This document shows positions 1 through 5,150 of a stretch of DNA of 9,097 nucleotides, one piece after another (position 1 is the stretch's first letter; every line of letters starts with the position of its first letter). Location: contig JAIPFU010000061.1 in assembly GCA_021736505.1 (NCBI GenBank), positions 1 to 9,097 on the forward strand, in the 5' to 3' direction. The translations under genes and the position numbers were made by a program. The stretch comes from Spirochaetia bacterium (GTDB taxonomy: Bacteria; Spirochaetota; Spirochaetia; PWKH01). The notes below the pieces were generated by a model. It searched no databases. It was not told the DNA's origin and was given only the letters and a program-made list of their open reading frames with translations.

Positions 1-257
1 TGAAGCACATGGATATCGACACAGCCAAGGTCTATACATTCTTCGCCATGGCGGATTACCGCAAGCGTCTGCACAAGGAAGTCATCCAGGATCAGTCTGA
101 TGATGATCACAGTTTTGCCAGCATCATTCCCTACAGCTCCGTTGTGGAAAAAATGGGCCTGTACCGCGCCCCGCTGCATGATTTTGCCCCCTCCTCCCGG
201 GCTGCAGCGGCCTACAAAGAGCTCTGGAGAGAGATGAAAGCGGTAATGTGGAAGTAA
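1..257 (+). CDS. ParA-family ATPase, C-terminal fragment (5' truncated by window edge)
   Basis: The reading frame is already open at base 3, so this is the last ~84 residues of a gene starting outside the window; the first visible ATG (base 9) is probably internal. The fragment contains a helix with FFAMADYRKRLHKEVI, then an IIPYSSVVEKMG segment and RAPLHDFAPSSRAAAAY, ending in an amphipathic helix (YKELWREMKA). This order, with a hydrophobic strand, a short 'arm' rich in R/P, then an Ala-rich C-terminal helix, is what ParA/Soj/MinD-type deviant Walker ATPases show at their C-terminus, and the 'FF.M.D.R..LH' helix is typical of a chromosomal ParA-like subgroup. The Walker A region lies outside the window, so ATPase competence cannot be judged. 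Its partner (ParB or other cargo) is not visible. The next gene starts about 100 bp downstream on the same strand and no clear terminator lies between, so read-through is possible. Confidence 0.7.
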   Translation, partial: KHMDIDTAKVYTFFAMADYRKRLHKEVIQDQSDDDHSFASIIPYSSVVEKMGLYRAPLHDFAPSSRAAAAYKELWREMKAVMWK

Positions 258-284
258 TCCAAACCGATGAATCCTCTAAAGGCT

Positions 285-343
285 GGGGCCTTGAAATCAC
301 AATGGGGCCTTGAAGGGCATAATGGAGCCTTGAAGATCATAAT
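285..343 (+). repeat. Imperfect 20-bp tandem repeat, three copies, in a gene leader
   Basis: Three head-to-tail copies (285-303, 304-323, 324-343; 19, 20 and 20 bp) with the pattern GGRGCCTTGAA-N5/6-AAT, and the start of a fourth at 344-347 (GGAG), which doubles as the likely Shine-Dalgarno of the downstream CYTH-Nudix gene. Copies 1-2 and 2-3 meet at ATG triplets that open tiny ORFs: ATG-GGG-CCT-TGA at 302-313 and ATG-GAG-CCT-TGA at 322-333. A third ATG at 342 opens a frame overlapping the real start out of register. The second mini-ORF has AAGGG four bases upstream. The function is unknown; it may be plain slippage or a translational leader. Confidence 0.8.
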
Positions 344-358
344 GGAGAAAAAAAACAT

Positions 359-1393
359 ATGGAAATTGAGAAGAAATTTCTTATCCTCGACATATCTTCC
401 GTACCCCTGCAGCTGGATGATTTTCCCTCCAGTGAGATTTTCCAGGGATATATTTCTATTGATGATGCAGAGGTGCGCATTCGCCGCCGAGACAGCGACT
501 GCAGCCTCACGGTAAAGTCCGCTGTCGCCGGCCAGAGTGACTCAGCTGTGCGGCAAGAAGAGGAAATACCCCTCTCTTCGTCCGATTTTAATCGGCTGCA
601 GAAATTCACACAGAATCGGATTATACAAAAAAGGCGCTATGTCATCCCATATCAAGATGCAGCAAGAGTGACTGTTTGGTCACATCAAAGAGATCCTGAG
701 AATTTAGTTTCACATGATATACAAACACAGTTTCTTCAAGATCTTCAGGTTGAACTTGATGTCTTTAGCGGTAAACACGACGGATTGGTCATAGCAGAAG
801 TCGAATTCAGTTCGCGGAAAGCAATGGAGGCATTTATCCCTCCGGAATGGTTCGGTACAGATGTGACTGACGACCCAGTCTTCAAGAACAGCTCCCTGGC
901 CTGTGCAGATTTATCTCCTCTGCGCGAAGTAAAAGCGCTTCAGAAGGATAGCCTTCAAAAGAAAAAGCTTCAGAAGGATAGCAGCGAACCGGTTTACGAG
1001 CAGAGCGGCGTGCTCCCCTATACCTATATTGATGGAAAACTGCATCTGTACCTGATTACTTCCCAAAAAAAGAGGCGCTTAATCGTACCTAAGGGGCTTG
1101 TGGATCCAGGATTCACAGCAGTGGAGGCTGCCATCCGCGAAGCCTATGAAGAGGCAGGACTAGTCGGTCATGTGACTGACAGCCCAATCGGAGGGTACCA
1201 AGTGAAAAAGTGGGGCGGTCGCTGCGACATCACCCTTTACCCCATGCATGTTTTGGAAGAATTGGAAGAGTGGCCGGAAGCGTCATTTCGGCAGCGTATA
1301 TGTATTCCTGCGGATCCGTATGAAATTTCAGAACGTATAGACAAAACGGATCTGCTGGAAATCATCCTGCAATTTGTGAATAACAGAGCTTAA
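359..1393 (+). CDS. CYTH-Nudix fusion protein (CYTH-type triphosphatase domain plus Nudix hydrolase domain)
   Basis: The 344-residue protein has two recognisable domains. Residues 1-~180 are CYTH-like: the N-terminus carries the ExExK signature (E2, E4, K6), followed by basic strands VRIRRR (39-44) and LTVKS (50-54), acidic EEEI (67-70), KRRYVIP (91-97) and the paired acidic strands VELDVF and AEVEF (131-150). CYTH enzymes form a tunnel binding triphosphate groups with Mg or Mn. A Lys/Gln/Ser-rich linker with an internal duplication (194-210) joins residues ~212-344, a Nudix fold with its box at 246-268. The box keeps G246, R260, E261, E264, E265 and G267; the first conserved Glu is Phe252. 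The catalytic REx2EE core is therefore intact. PKG before the box resembles diphosphoinositol/diadenosine polyphosphate hydrolases. The likely role is cytosolic hydrolysis of polyphosphate-type or nucleotide substrates; the exact substrate is unknown. The ATG at 359 is chosen because ExExK follows directly; GGAG sits 11 nt upstream. Confidence 0.85.
   Translation: MEIEKKFLILDISSVPLQLDDFPSSEIFQGYISIDDAEVRIRRRDSDCSLTVKSAVAGQSDSAVRQEEEIPLSSSDFNRLQKFTQNRIIQKRRYVIPYQDAARVTVWSHQRDPENLVSHDIQTQFLQDLQVELDVFSGKHDGLVIAEVEFSSRKAMEAFIPPEWFGTDVTDDPVFKNSSLACADLSPLREVKALQKDSLQKKKLQKDSSEPVYEQSGVLPYTYIDGKLHLYLITSQKKRRLIVPKGLVDPGFTAVEAAIREAYEEAGLVGHVTDSPIGGYQVKKWGGRCDITLYPMHVLEELEEWPEASFRQRICIPADPYEISERIDKTDLLEIILQFVNNRA
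937..982 (+). repeat. 16-bp direct repeat in the CYTH-Nudix linker
   Basis: The sequence GCTTCAGAAGGATAGC occurs identically at 937-952 and 967-982, a 30-bp period that keeps frame. It encodes the duplicated LQKDS of the interdomain linker (residues about 194-208). This is a recent in-frame duplication in a region with little structural constraint, which supports a flexible tether rather than a folded segment. Confidence 0.85.
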
Positions 1394-1403
1394 CTTCTAT
1401 AAA
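1374..1403 (+). promoter_or_regulatory. Candidate sigma-A-type promoter for the phosphofructokinase gene
   Basis: TTGTGA (1374-1379) and TATAAA (1398-1403) are separated by 18 bp, matching four and five of six consensus positions. A transcript would start near 1410 and leave a ~38-nt leader. The -35 lies inside the end of the CYTH-Nudix gene. GATAAT at 1411-1416 is an alternative -10 without a good -35. The two genes could equally share one transcript. Confidence 0.3.
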
Positions 1404-1447
1404 AATACAGGATAATGGGATAAAATAAACCGTATAAGGGAGGCGCT

Positions 1448-2563
1448 ATGCAAAAACTTGTTGGAATACTTACTTCCGGCGGAGATACTCCGGGCTTGAA
1501 CGCAGCAATCAGGGCAGTGGGGAAAGCCCTGTATAATAGTTACAATATTAAACTTATCGGTTTCCGTGATGGTTTCAGAGGCCTGATGGAGAACCGTTTC
1601 ATAGATCTTGATGACAGCCAGCTCTCCGGAATCTTAACCAGAGGAGGAACCATACTCGGTTCCAGTCGTGATAAACCTCACAAAATGCCTGTGGGCGGCA
1701 AAGTACTGGATATGACTGACCTCATCGTGGAGAATTATCACAACAACCACCTCAGCGGACTCGTCTGCCTCGGCGGCGGCGGAACACAGAAAAACGCTTT
1801 CCGCCTTGCCCAGAAGGGCTTGAATGTGATGACCCTCCCTAAGACTATCGATAACGATGTCGCAAATACAGACACCACCTTTGGTTACGATACAGCCCTC
1901 ATGATTGCCACTGAGGCTTTGGATCGACTGCACAGCACAGCCCACAGCCATCATCGAATCATCATTGTGGAAACCATGGGACACCGTGTCGGCTGGCTCG
2001 CTTTGGGCGCCGGTCTTGCCGGTGGAGCGGATGTCATTCTCATCCCTGAAATTCCCTACAGCGAGGAAAAAATCGCCGAGGCTATCCTGCGGCGCTCCCG
2101 GGAGGGCAAAAAATTCAGTATTGTAGCTGTCGCGGAAGGAGCCGTCTCCCGGAAAACATATGACGATATTATCAAGGATGTAGAAAAGGATACGGACAGT
2201 AAAACTTCCGATGAAAAGAAGCAGAAAAAAATCAATAAAAAGGTCGATGCTTCCCTCAAGGACCGGACACTCCAGCTGGCACAGCACCTGGAAGAGATGA
2301 CGAACAAGGAGGCCCGGGTTACCATTCTCGGCCACTTGCAGCGCGGAGGGACTCCCACGGCCTACGACAGAGTCCTGGCAACAGCCCTGGGCACAAAGTG
2401 CGCCATGGAGATCAGCCGAGGGAACTGGGGGAATATGATAGCTGTAAAGGGATACGAAATGGTTCCTGTACCCCTTGAAGATGTGGCGGGTGAGAAAAAA
2501 TTTGTGCCCCTGGAGCATCACTTTATACAGTCTGCCAAGAGCATCGGCATATGCCTAGGCTAA
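1448..2563 (+). CDS. pfkA: 6-phosphofructokinase, PfkA superfamily with atypical GGGG/PKTIDND active site
   Basis: The 371-residue cytosolic enzyme phosphorylates fructose 6-phosphate at C1, a committing step of glycolysis. Family motifs run in order: [13 protein letters not shown] (10-22), GSSRDKP with R74, the phosphoryl-donor loop [10 protein letters not shown] (108-117), PKTIDND (131-137, with D135 and D137 matching the catalytic Asp127/Asp129 of E. coli PfkA), MGHRVG (177-182), [10 protein letters not shown] (294-303) and AYDR (305-308). Two positions are notable against E. coli numbering. Asp103, which helps bind Mg, is Gly111; Gly104 remains Gly112, the ATP-type state. Gly124 is Lys132, the state associated with PPi-using enzymes. 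The spacing between the two loops is identical, so the alignment is firm. A Lys/Asp-rich charged loop (about 236-270) is inserted before the C-terminal subdomain. The phosphoryl donor (ATP, PPi or both) is unresolved; mixed-substrate group III enzymes are the nearest concept. AAGGGAGG (1436-1443) precedes the ATG by 4 nt. Confidence 0.93.
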   Translation: MQKLVGILTSGGDTPGLNAAIRAVGKALYNSYNIKLIGFRDGFRGLMENRFIDLDDSQLSGILTRGGTILGSSRDKPHKMPVGGKVLDMTDLIVENYHNNHLSGLVCLGGGGTQKNAFRLAQKGLNVMTLPKTIDNDVANTDTTFGYDTALMIATEALDRLHSTAHSHHRIIIVETMGHRVGWLALGAGLAGGADVILIPEIPYSEEKIAEAILRRSREGKKFSIVAVAEGAVSRKTYDDIIKDVEKDTDSKTSDEKKQKKINKKVDASLKDRTLQLAQHLEEMTNKEARVTILGHLQRGGTPTAYDRVLATALGTKCAMEISRGNWGNMIAVKGYEMVPVPLEDVAGEKKFVPLEHHFIQSAKSIGICLG

Positions 2564-2611
2564 ATTGCTTGGATGAGCTGCCTTGGATAAAAGTTCTGGG
2601 TTGATCTGCAC

Positions 2612-2666
2612 GGGGAGGACTGCAGAATTTTCATCTGCCCTTATCCCATTTTCTGCAAGCCTCCTT
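2612..2666. other. Long imperfect hairpin in the convergent intergenic region
   Basis: TGCAGAA (2621-2627) pairs perfectly with TTCTGCA (2651-2657). After a 2x2 internal loop, GGAGG (2614-2618) pairs with CCTCC (2660-2664), plus two G-T wobbles. The loop is 23 nt. It lies ~50 bp past the phosphofructokinase stop and ~100 bp past the regulator stop, so it could help separate the converging transcripts. No run of T follows on either strand, so it is not a classical intrinsic terminator. Confidence 0.4.
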
Positions 2667-2688
2667 ACCCCCTTCTATATATGGCGCC

Positions 2689-2710
2689 GCCCGGCCGCAA
2701 GGGACCGGGC
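2689..2710. terminator. GC-rich hairpin, weak terminator candidate
   Basis: GCCCGG (2689-2694) pairs with CCGGGC (2705-2710) around a 10-nt loop in which CC/GG can pair further. It lies between two convergent genes, where a terminator is expected. Neither side has a T-run, so if it works it is probably Rho-assisted or only a transcript 3'-end stabiliser. Confidence 0.3.
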
Positions 2711-2766
2711 AGCGGAAAACGAGAGCATCAATCTAAACAGCTGATGGATCAGCCGGAACGCAGATT

Positions 2767-3579
2767 TCAGTTCGCCGGCTTTATGGGCAGCTGAACCTCA
2801 GTAAGCCACTCTTCAGGATCCTCCTTGTTCCAAATACCATCAATGTATGATTCCCGCGGATTATCCGCCGGTTCGTAGCCATTTTCATTCACCCAGGCAA
2901 ACAATTGACTGTAGCTTGAACCAATTGTTTCATAGGGCCCTTTGTGCATGAGACAGGCTGCTTCAGGCACTTCAGGGATAGTTTTAAAAGTAATTTTATC
3001 TGAATCCCTGCAGGACTTCTCCACAGCTTCACAAATCTCAACATCAATATCATGATCCTTGTATTCTCCATCATGATAAATGGTGAAACAATATGCCGGT
3101 TCACGGCAAACAGCCCCTACGGACTCCATATACGCCCCCATTTGGGGAACAATCTCAAAAAACGCATCATATCCGGGAACAACCGTTCTCATAGAAGCGG
3201 CGACAACTTCCGGCAAAGTTTTTATAATTACCTTATTTTCCATAAACTCTTCTCCTCTCCATCGCTCCAGATAGCCCAGTACCTTGGCAGCCCGTCTCCG
3301 GCTAAGGGATATTTCTCTCTTCAGCTCCTCCAAACGCTGCTTCATCAGGACATCCGTCTTTTCGCTGTCCTTCAACATCAAGCCGATATCAGAGAGACTG
3401 AATCCCAGCTCCTTCATCTGCAGAATCCAGCGAATCCTTTCCAGCTGATTAGCTCGGTAGTAGCGGTAGCCCGTCCACTCATCAGTTTTTGCGGGGCTAA
3501 GCAGTCCGAGCCGGTCATAATGCCGCAAAGTTTTGGTGCTTATCCGGTTAATTTTTGAAAATTCTCCAATTGTATACAT
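2767..3579 (-). CDS. MerR-family transcriptional regulator with GyrI-like effector-binding domain (BmrR-like)
   Basis: The 270-residue protein has the BmrR architecture. Residues 1-70 are a MerR winged helix-turn-helix (YTIGEFSKINRISTKTLRHYD, then the GLLSPA...GYRYY wing), residues 75-112 a long charged dimerisation coiled coil, and residues ~116-267 a GyrI-like ligand domain ending in the typical ESYIDGIW...PEEWLTEVQLPI strand (243-266). Such proteins untwist promoters with over-long spacers when they bind a ligand, often a lipophilic cation or drug. The ligand here is unknown. AGGAG (plus-strand 3585-3589) lies 5 nt upstream of the ATG. A MerR-type promoter sits directly upstream, which indicates autoregulation. 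No drug pump is immediately adjacent; the nearest exporter genes are 2 kb away on the same strand behind other genes, so the target is open. Confidence 0.92.
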   Translation of the reverse strand: MYTIGEFSKINRISTKTLRHYDRLGLLSPAKTDEWTGYRYYRANQLERIRWILQMKELGFSLSDIGLMLKDSEKTDVLMKQRLEELKREISLSRRRAAKVLGYLERWRGEEFMENKVIIKTLPEVVAASMRTVVPGYDAFFEIVPQMGAYMESVGAVCREPAYCFTIYHDGEYKDHDIDVEICEAVEKSCRDSDKITFKTIPEVPEAACLMHKGPYETIGSSYSQLFAWVNENGYEPADNPRESYIDGIWNKEDPEEWLTEVQLPIKPAN

Positions 3580-3606
3580 ATCTTCTCCTGCGCAAGAGAT
3601 ATATAG

Positions 3607-3637
3607 ATACTACAGTTTGCCCTAAGGGAAAAGTCAA
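3607..3637 (-). promoter_or_regulatory. MerR-type promoter and operator (19-bp spacer) of the regulator gene
   Basis: Read on the minus strand, -35 TTGACT (3632-3637) and -10 TAGTAT (3607-3612) are separated by exactly 19 bp, the elongated spacing characteristic of MerR-activated promoters. Inside the spacer sits an imperfect inverted repeat, AGTTTGCCCT (3614-3623) and AGGGAAAAGT (3625-3634), 8 of 10 positions matching around a single central A at 3624. Its core is CCCTAAGGG. Transcription would begin near 3600, just upstream of the Shine-Dalgarno. That dyad placement fits binding of the regulator to its own promoter. Confidence 0.72.
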
Positions 3638-3801
3638 GAAAGGTGAGAAAAAAAATTTAATTTTTTTTATCGTTCTATTTGTCGTATTTTTGTGTCGTGT
3701 TTTGCTGTGCTTTTATCGTACTTTTTGCCGTGTTTTTGCTGTATACAAGCCTACATTCTGTCGAACAATTTGCGGTGTTTCATGCGGTGCTGTCTGATAT
3801 T
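3638..3801. other. AT-rich, helically phased T-tract region upstream of the regulator promoter
   Basis: Between the regulator promoter and the end of the iron-sulfur gene there is no convincing gene. The stretch holds a perfect 10-bp inverted repeat (A8TT at 3648-3657, AAT8 at 3659-3668), followed by T-tracts centred near 3679, 3689, 3702, 3713, 3724 and 3735. The spacing is 10-13 bp, close to one helical turn. Such phasing predicts bent DNA, and the part next to the -35 could act as an UP element on the minus strand. Each T-tract is joined by variants of the word (T/C)CGT or GC(C/T)GT, so the array probably arose by slippage. No T-run terminator for the iron-sulfur gene is evident. Confidence 0.5.
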
Positions 3802-4425
3802 CTACTTGCTGTTCCTAGGACTCTTCCGCCCTCCGCCCGAGACTTGGACGGTTTTCTGCAGAAGATTTCCATAGGGACAGATGGTGGAGCACCAGACGCG
3901 CTTTCTCGATATGGACTGCAGTATTATGGCAATAAAGGTGCTTCCCAGCATCAAGCCGAGCATAGCCTGCCACAATTTGGCAGGTTCATTGTAAAAAAGT
4001 GCAATAGCCCCAATCAGCCAACCCCAAAAAACCAAGGCAACAAGCAGTTTGAACCATTGCTTCTGAAGAAATGCATAGACACGATTGCGCTTTCGATTCT
4101 TCTCGGCGGCATTGGATAGATCCACTGCATCCGCCTCTACCGCCTCCCTGGAGGCATCCCGGGATGAGGCAGTTTTCGTGTAAAAATCATTCTGGATCGT
4201 GCCCATGGGGCAGTAGGAGGTACAGAAACTTCTGCGCCTGTCCCTGATTGTAAGAATCAGCCCTAAGCTGAACACAATCAGAATGGTGTACCAAAGCTGG
4301 AACATACACATGAGAACGAACACAGCCCCCAGAGAAAAATATCCCGTTTTCTGTCTTCCAGTTAACTTCTTTTTTGTATTTCTACTTTCTGCATCGGTAT
4401 TTTTTTCAGCTCTGTATGCACTCAT
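3802..4425 (-). CDS. Membrane protein with two CxxxCP 4Fe-4S motifs (NapH/NosR/YccM-like)
   Basis: The 207-residue protein has a hydrophobic stretch at 29-60, the motif FCTSYCPMG (C68, C72, P73), a charged loop of ~45 residues, two transmembrane helices (about 126-145 and 152-172) and a second motif WCSTICPYG (C179, C183, P184). Paired CxxxCP sites beside membrane helices are the hallmark of the NapH/NosR C-terminal/YccM group, which pass electrons across or along the membrane using iron-sulfur clusters. The donor and acceptor here are unknown. The protein is short for the group and lacks an extra ferredoxin domain. Its start is doubtful: no Shine-Dalgarno precedes ATG 4425. The same frame stays open upstream to a stop at 4480-4482 and would add a hydrophobic segment (GWGIFFLAFTYVCAYIFS), but it contains no ATG, GTG or TTG. 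It is divergent from the peroxidase operon. Confidence 0.8.
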   Translation of the reverse strand: MSAYRAEKNTDAESRNTKKKLTGRQKTGYFSLGAVFVLMCMFQLWYTILIVFSLGLILTIRDRRRSFCTSYCPMGTIQNDFYTKTASSRDASREAVEADAVDLSNAAEKNRKRNRVYAFLQKQWFKLLVALVFWGWLIGAIALFYNEPAKLWQAMLGLMLGSTFIAIILQSISRKRVWCSTICPYGNLLQKTVQVSGGGRKSPRNSK

Positions 4426-4477
4426 AGAAAAAATATATGCACATACATATGTAAAAGCAAGGAAAAATATTCCCCAT
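4406..4477 (-). other. Possible 23-codon leader ORF overlapping the iron-sulfur gene start, or a displaced start codon
   Basis: ATG at 4475-4477 (minus strand) has a purine-rich AAAGGGG about 6 nt upstream, a better initiation site than the one for the downstream gene. It encodes a short hydrophobic, Cys-containing peptide (MGNIFPCFYICMCIYFFYEC...) and ends in TGA at 4406-4408, inside the next gene. It is either a leader peptide coupled to the iron-sulfur gene, or the true start of that gene displaced by one base: removing one G from the GGGG right after the ATG would run on in frame into the hydrophobic segment and the main protein. T-rich DNA codes hydrophobic residues in any frame, so this remains tentative. 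Confidence 0.3.
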
Positions 4478-4487
4478 CCTTAACCCC

Positions 4488-4535
4488 TTTCTTTAGCTCT
4501 TTCTTTAGCTTTTTCTTTAGCTTTTTCTTTAGCTC
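4488..4535. repeat. 12-bp minisatellite, four copies, in the divergent intergenic region
   Basis: Four contiguous copies of TTTCTTTAGCTY begin at 4488, 4500, 4512 and 4524; they differ only at the last base (C, T, T, C). Decayed 11-12-bp relatives (TTTCTATCCTC, TTTCTAATCTC, TTTCTTATCTG) continue to about 4569. On the minus strand this is a purine-rich array (GAGCTAAAGAAA). If the minus-strand -10-like TATTAT (plus 4576-4581) is used, the array lies in the 5' leader of the iron-sulfur gene. Copy-number change would alter that leader. Confidence 0.9.
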
Positions 4536-4604
4536 TTTCTATCCTCTTTCTAATCTCTTTCTTATCTGCCCATGCATAATATATCGCGCACGATTTAATC
4601 TTTC

Positions 4605-4633
4605 TTGACTTTTCACCACCCTATACCTATTTT
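4605..4633 (+). promoter_or_regulatory. Promoter of the peroxidase operon, probably giving a leaderless mRNA
   Basis: TTGACT (4605-4610) and TATTTT (4628-4633) are separated by 17 bp. The predicted start of transcription, 6-8 nt after the -10, coincides with the ATG at 4641. No Shine-Dalgarno lies before that ATG, which fits a leaderless message. The 14 bases TTTCTTGACTTTTC (4601-4614) are identical to those around the -35 of the MerR promoter (complement of 3628-3641). TATAGT at 4635-4640 is a better -10 by sequence but is 24 bp from the -35 and would start inside the gene. Confidence 0.55.
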
Positions 4634-4639
4634 TTATAG
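4621..4639. promoter_or_regulatory. Inverted repeat over the peroxidase -10, candidate OhrR operator
   Basis: CTATA (4621-4625) and TATAG (4635-4639) form an inverted repeat with a 9-bp gap that spans the -10 and the start point, where a repressor would block transcription. It does not closely match the known Bacillus OhrR box (TACAATT/AATTGTA). A second small dyad, GATT-T-AATC (4592-4600), lies just upstream of the -35. Which, if either, OhrR binds cannot be told from sequence. Confidence 0.3.
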
Positions 4640-4640
4640 T

Positions 4641-5150
4641 ATGAAAAAACAAACAGCATTCTATGATATGTCCGCAGTCAGCCTGAATAAAGACACCATC
4701 CAATTCAGTGACTACAAAGGTAAAGTTGTCCTTGTGGTTAACACAGCCAGCAAGTGCGGCTTTACTCCCCAGTATGCCGGCCTTGAAGATCTGCATAAAA
4801 AGTACCAGGATAAGGGGCTCGTAATCCTCGGCTTTCCCTGCAATCAATTTGCAAACCAGGAGCCCGGTGATGCCGATAGCATCAAAAACGACTGCCTCCT
4901 GAATTACGGAGTCACTTTCCAGATCTTCGACAAAATTGATGTAAAGGGAAAAAATGCCCACCCCCTTTTTGCGTGGCTCAGCAGCGAACTGCGGGGAACA
5001 CTCGGGAAAACCGTTAAGTGGAACTTCACGAAATTTATTATCGACAGGGAAGGTAATCCCTTAAAACGCTTTTCTCCAAAAACAAAGCCTGAGGAGATGG
5101 AACCCTACTTGAAGTCGCTGCTGGAGAAAGGGAAGCAGGGGGATAGATGA
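4641..5150 (+). CDS. gpx: Thiol (Cys-type) glutathione peroxidase, probably thioredoxin-dependent
   Basis: The 169-residue cytosolic peroxidase reduces hydrogen peroxide or organic and lipid hydroperoxides. Motifs: [13 protein letters not shown] with peroxidatic Cys39 (codon TGC, not TGA, so not selenocysteine), [14 protein letters not shown] with catalytic Gln73, and WNFTKF with Trp127 and Asn128, completing the usual tetrad. Cys85, in [11 protein letters not shown], is 46 residues after Cys39, as is the resolving Cys82 of yeast Gpx3. This predicts an atypical 2-Cys mechanism recycled by thioredoxin rather than glutathione. The common GVTFP here reads GVTFQ. ATG 4641 is chosen because the first strand ([11 protein letters not shown]) matches the family start; an upstream TTG at 4605 is actually the -35 box, and no Shine-Dalgarno is present. 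The stop overlaps the ohrR start (ATGA), so the two are translationally coupled. Confidence 0.93.
   Translation: MKKQTAFYDMSAVSLNKDTIQFSDYKGKVVLVVNTASKCGFTPQYAGLEDLHKKYQDKGLVILGFPCNQFANQEPGDADSIKNDCLLNYGVTFQIFDKIDVKGKNAHPLFAWLSSELRGTLGKTVKWNFTKFIIDREGNPLKRFSPKTKPEEMEPYLKSLLEKGKQGDR

Noticed and set aside
1634..2521. 295-codon open frame antisense to the phosphofructokinase gene
   Set aside because: It lies fully opposite a strongly conserved gene, has no recognisable domain, and is explained by codon bias leaving the opposite frame open.
3679..4119. 146-codon plus-strand frame over the T-tract region and the iron-sulfur gene
   Set aside because: It starts in low-complexity T-rich DNA and continues antisense to a gene with clear CxxxCP motifs; no family resemblance.
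4488..4569. CRISPR-like array
   Set aside because: The units are 12 bp and contiguous, with no spacers; it is a simple minisatellite.
4605..4640. Upstream TTG start adding 12 residues to the peroxidase
   Set aside because: The TTG is the first half of the -35 TTGACT, no Shine-Dalgarno precedes it, and the family's usual N-terminal strand begins after ATG 4641.
4755..4757. Selenocysteine at the peroxidase active site
   Set aside because: The codon is TGC (Cys39), so this is a Cys-type enzyme; no SECIS element needs to be invoked.
4539..4961. 140-codon minus-strand frame antisense to the peroxidase
   Set aside because: It runs opposite the conserved Gpx motifs and matches no family; its tail merely reads into the minisatellite region.
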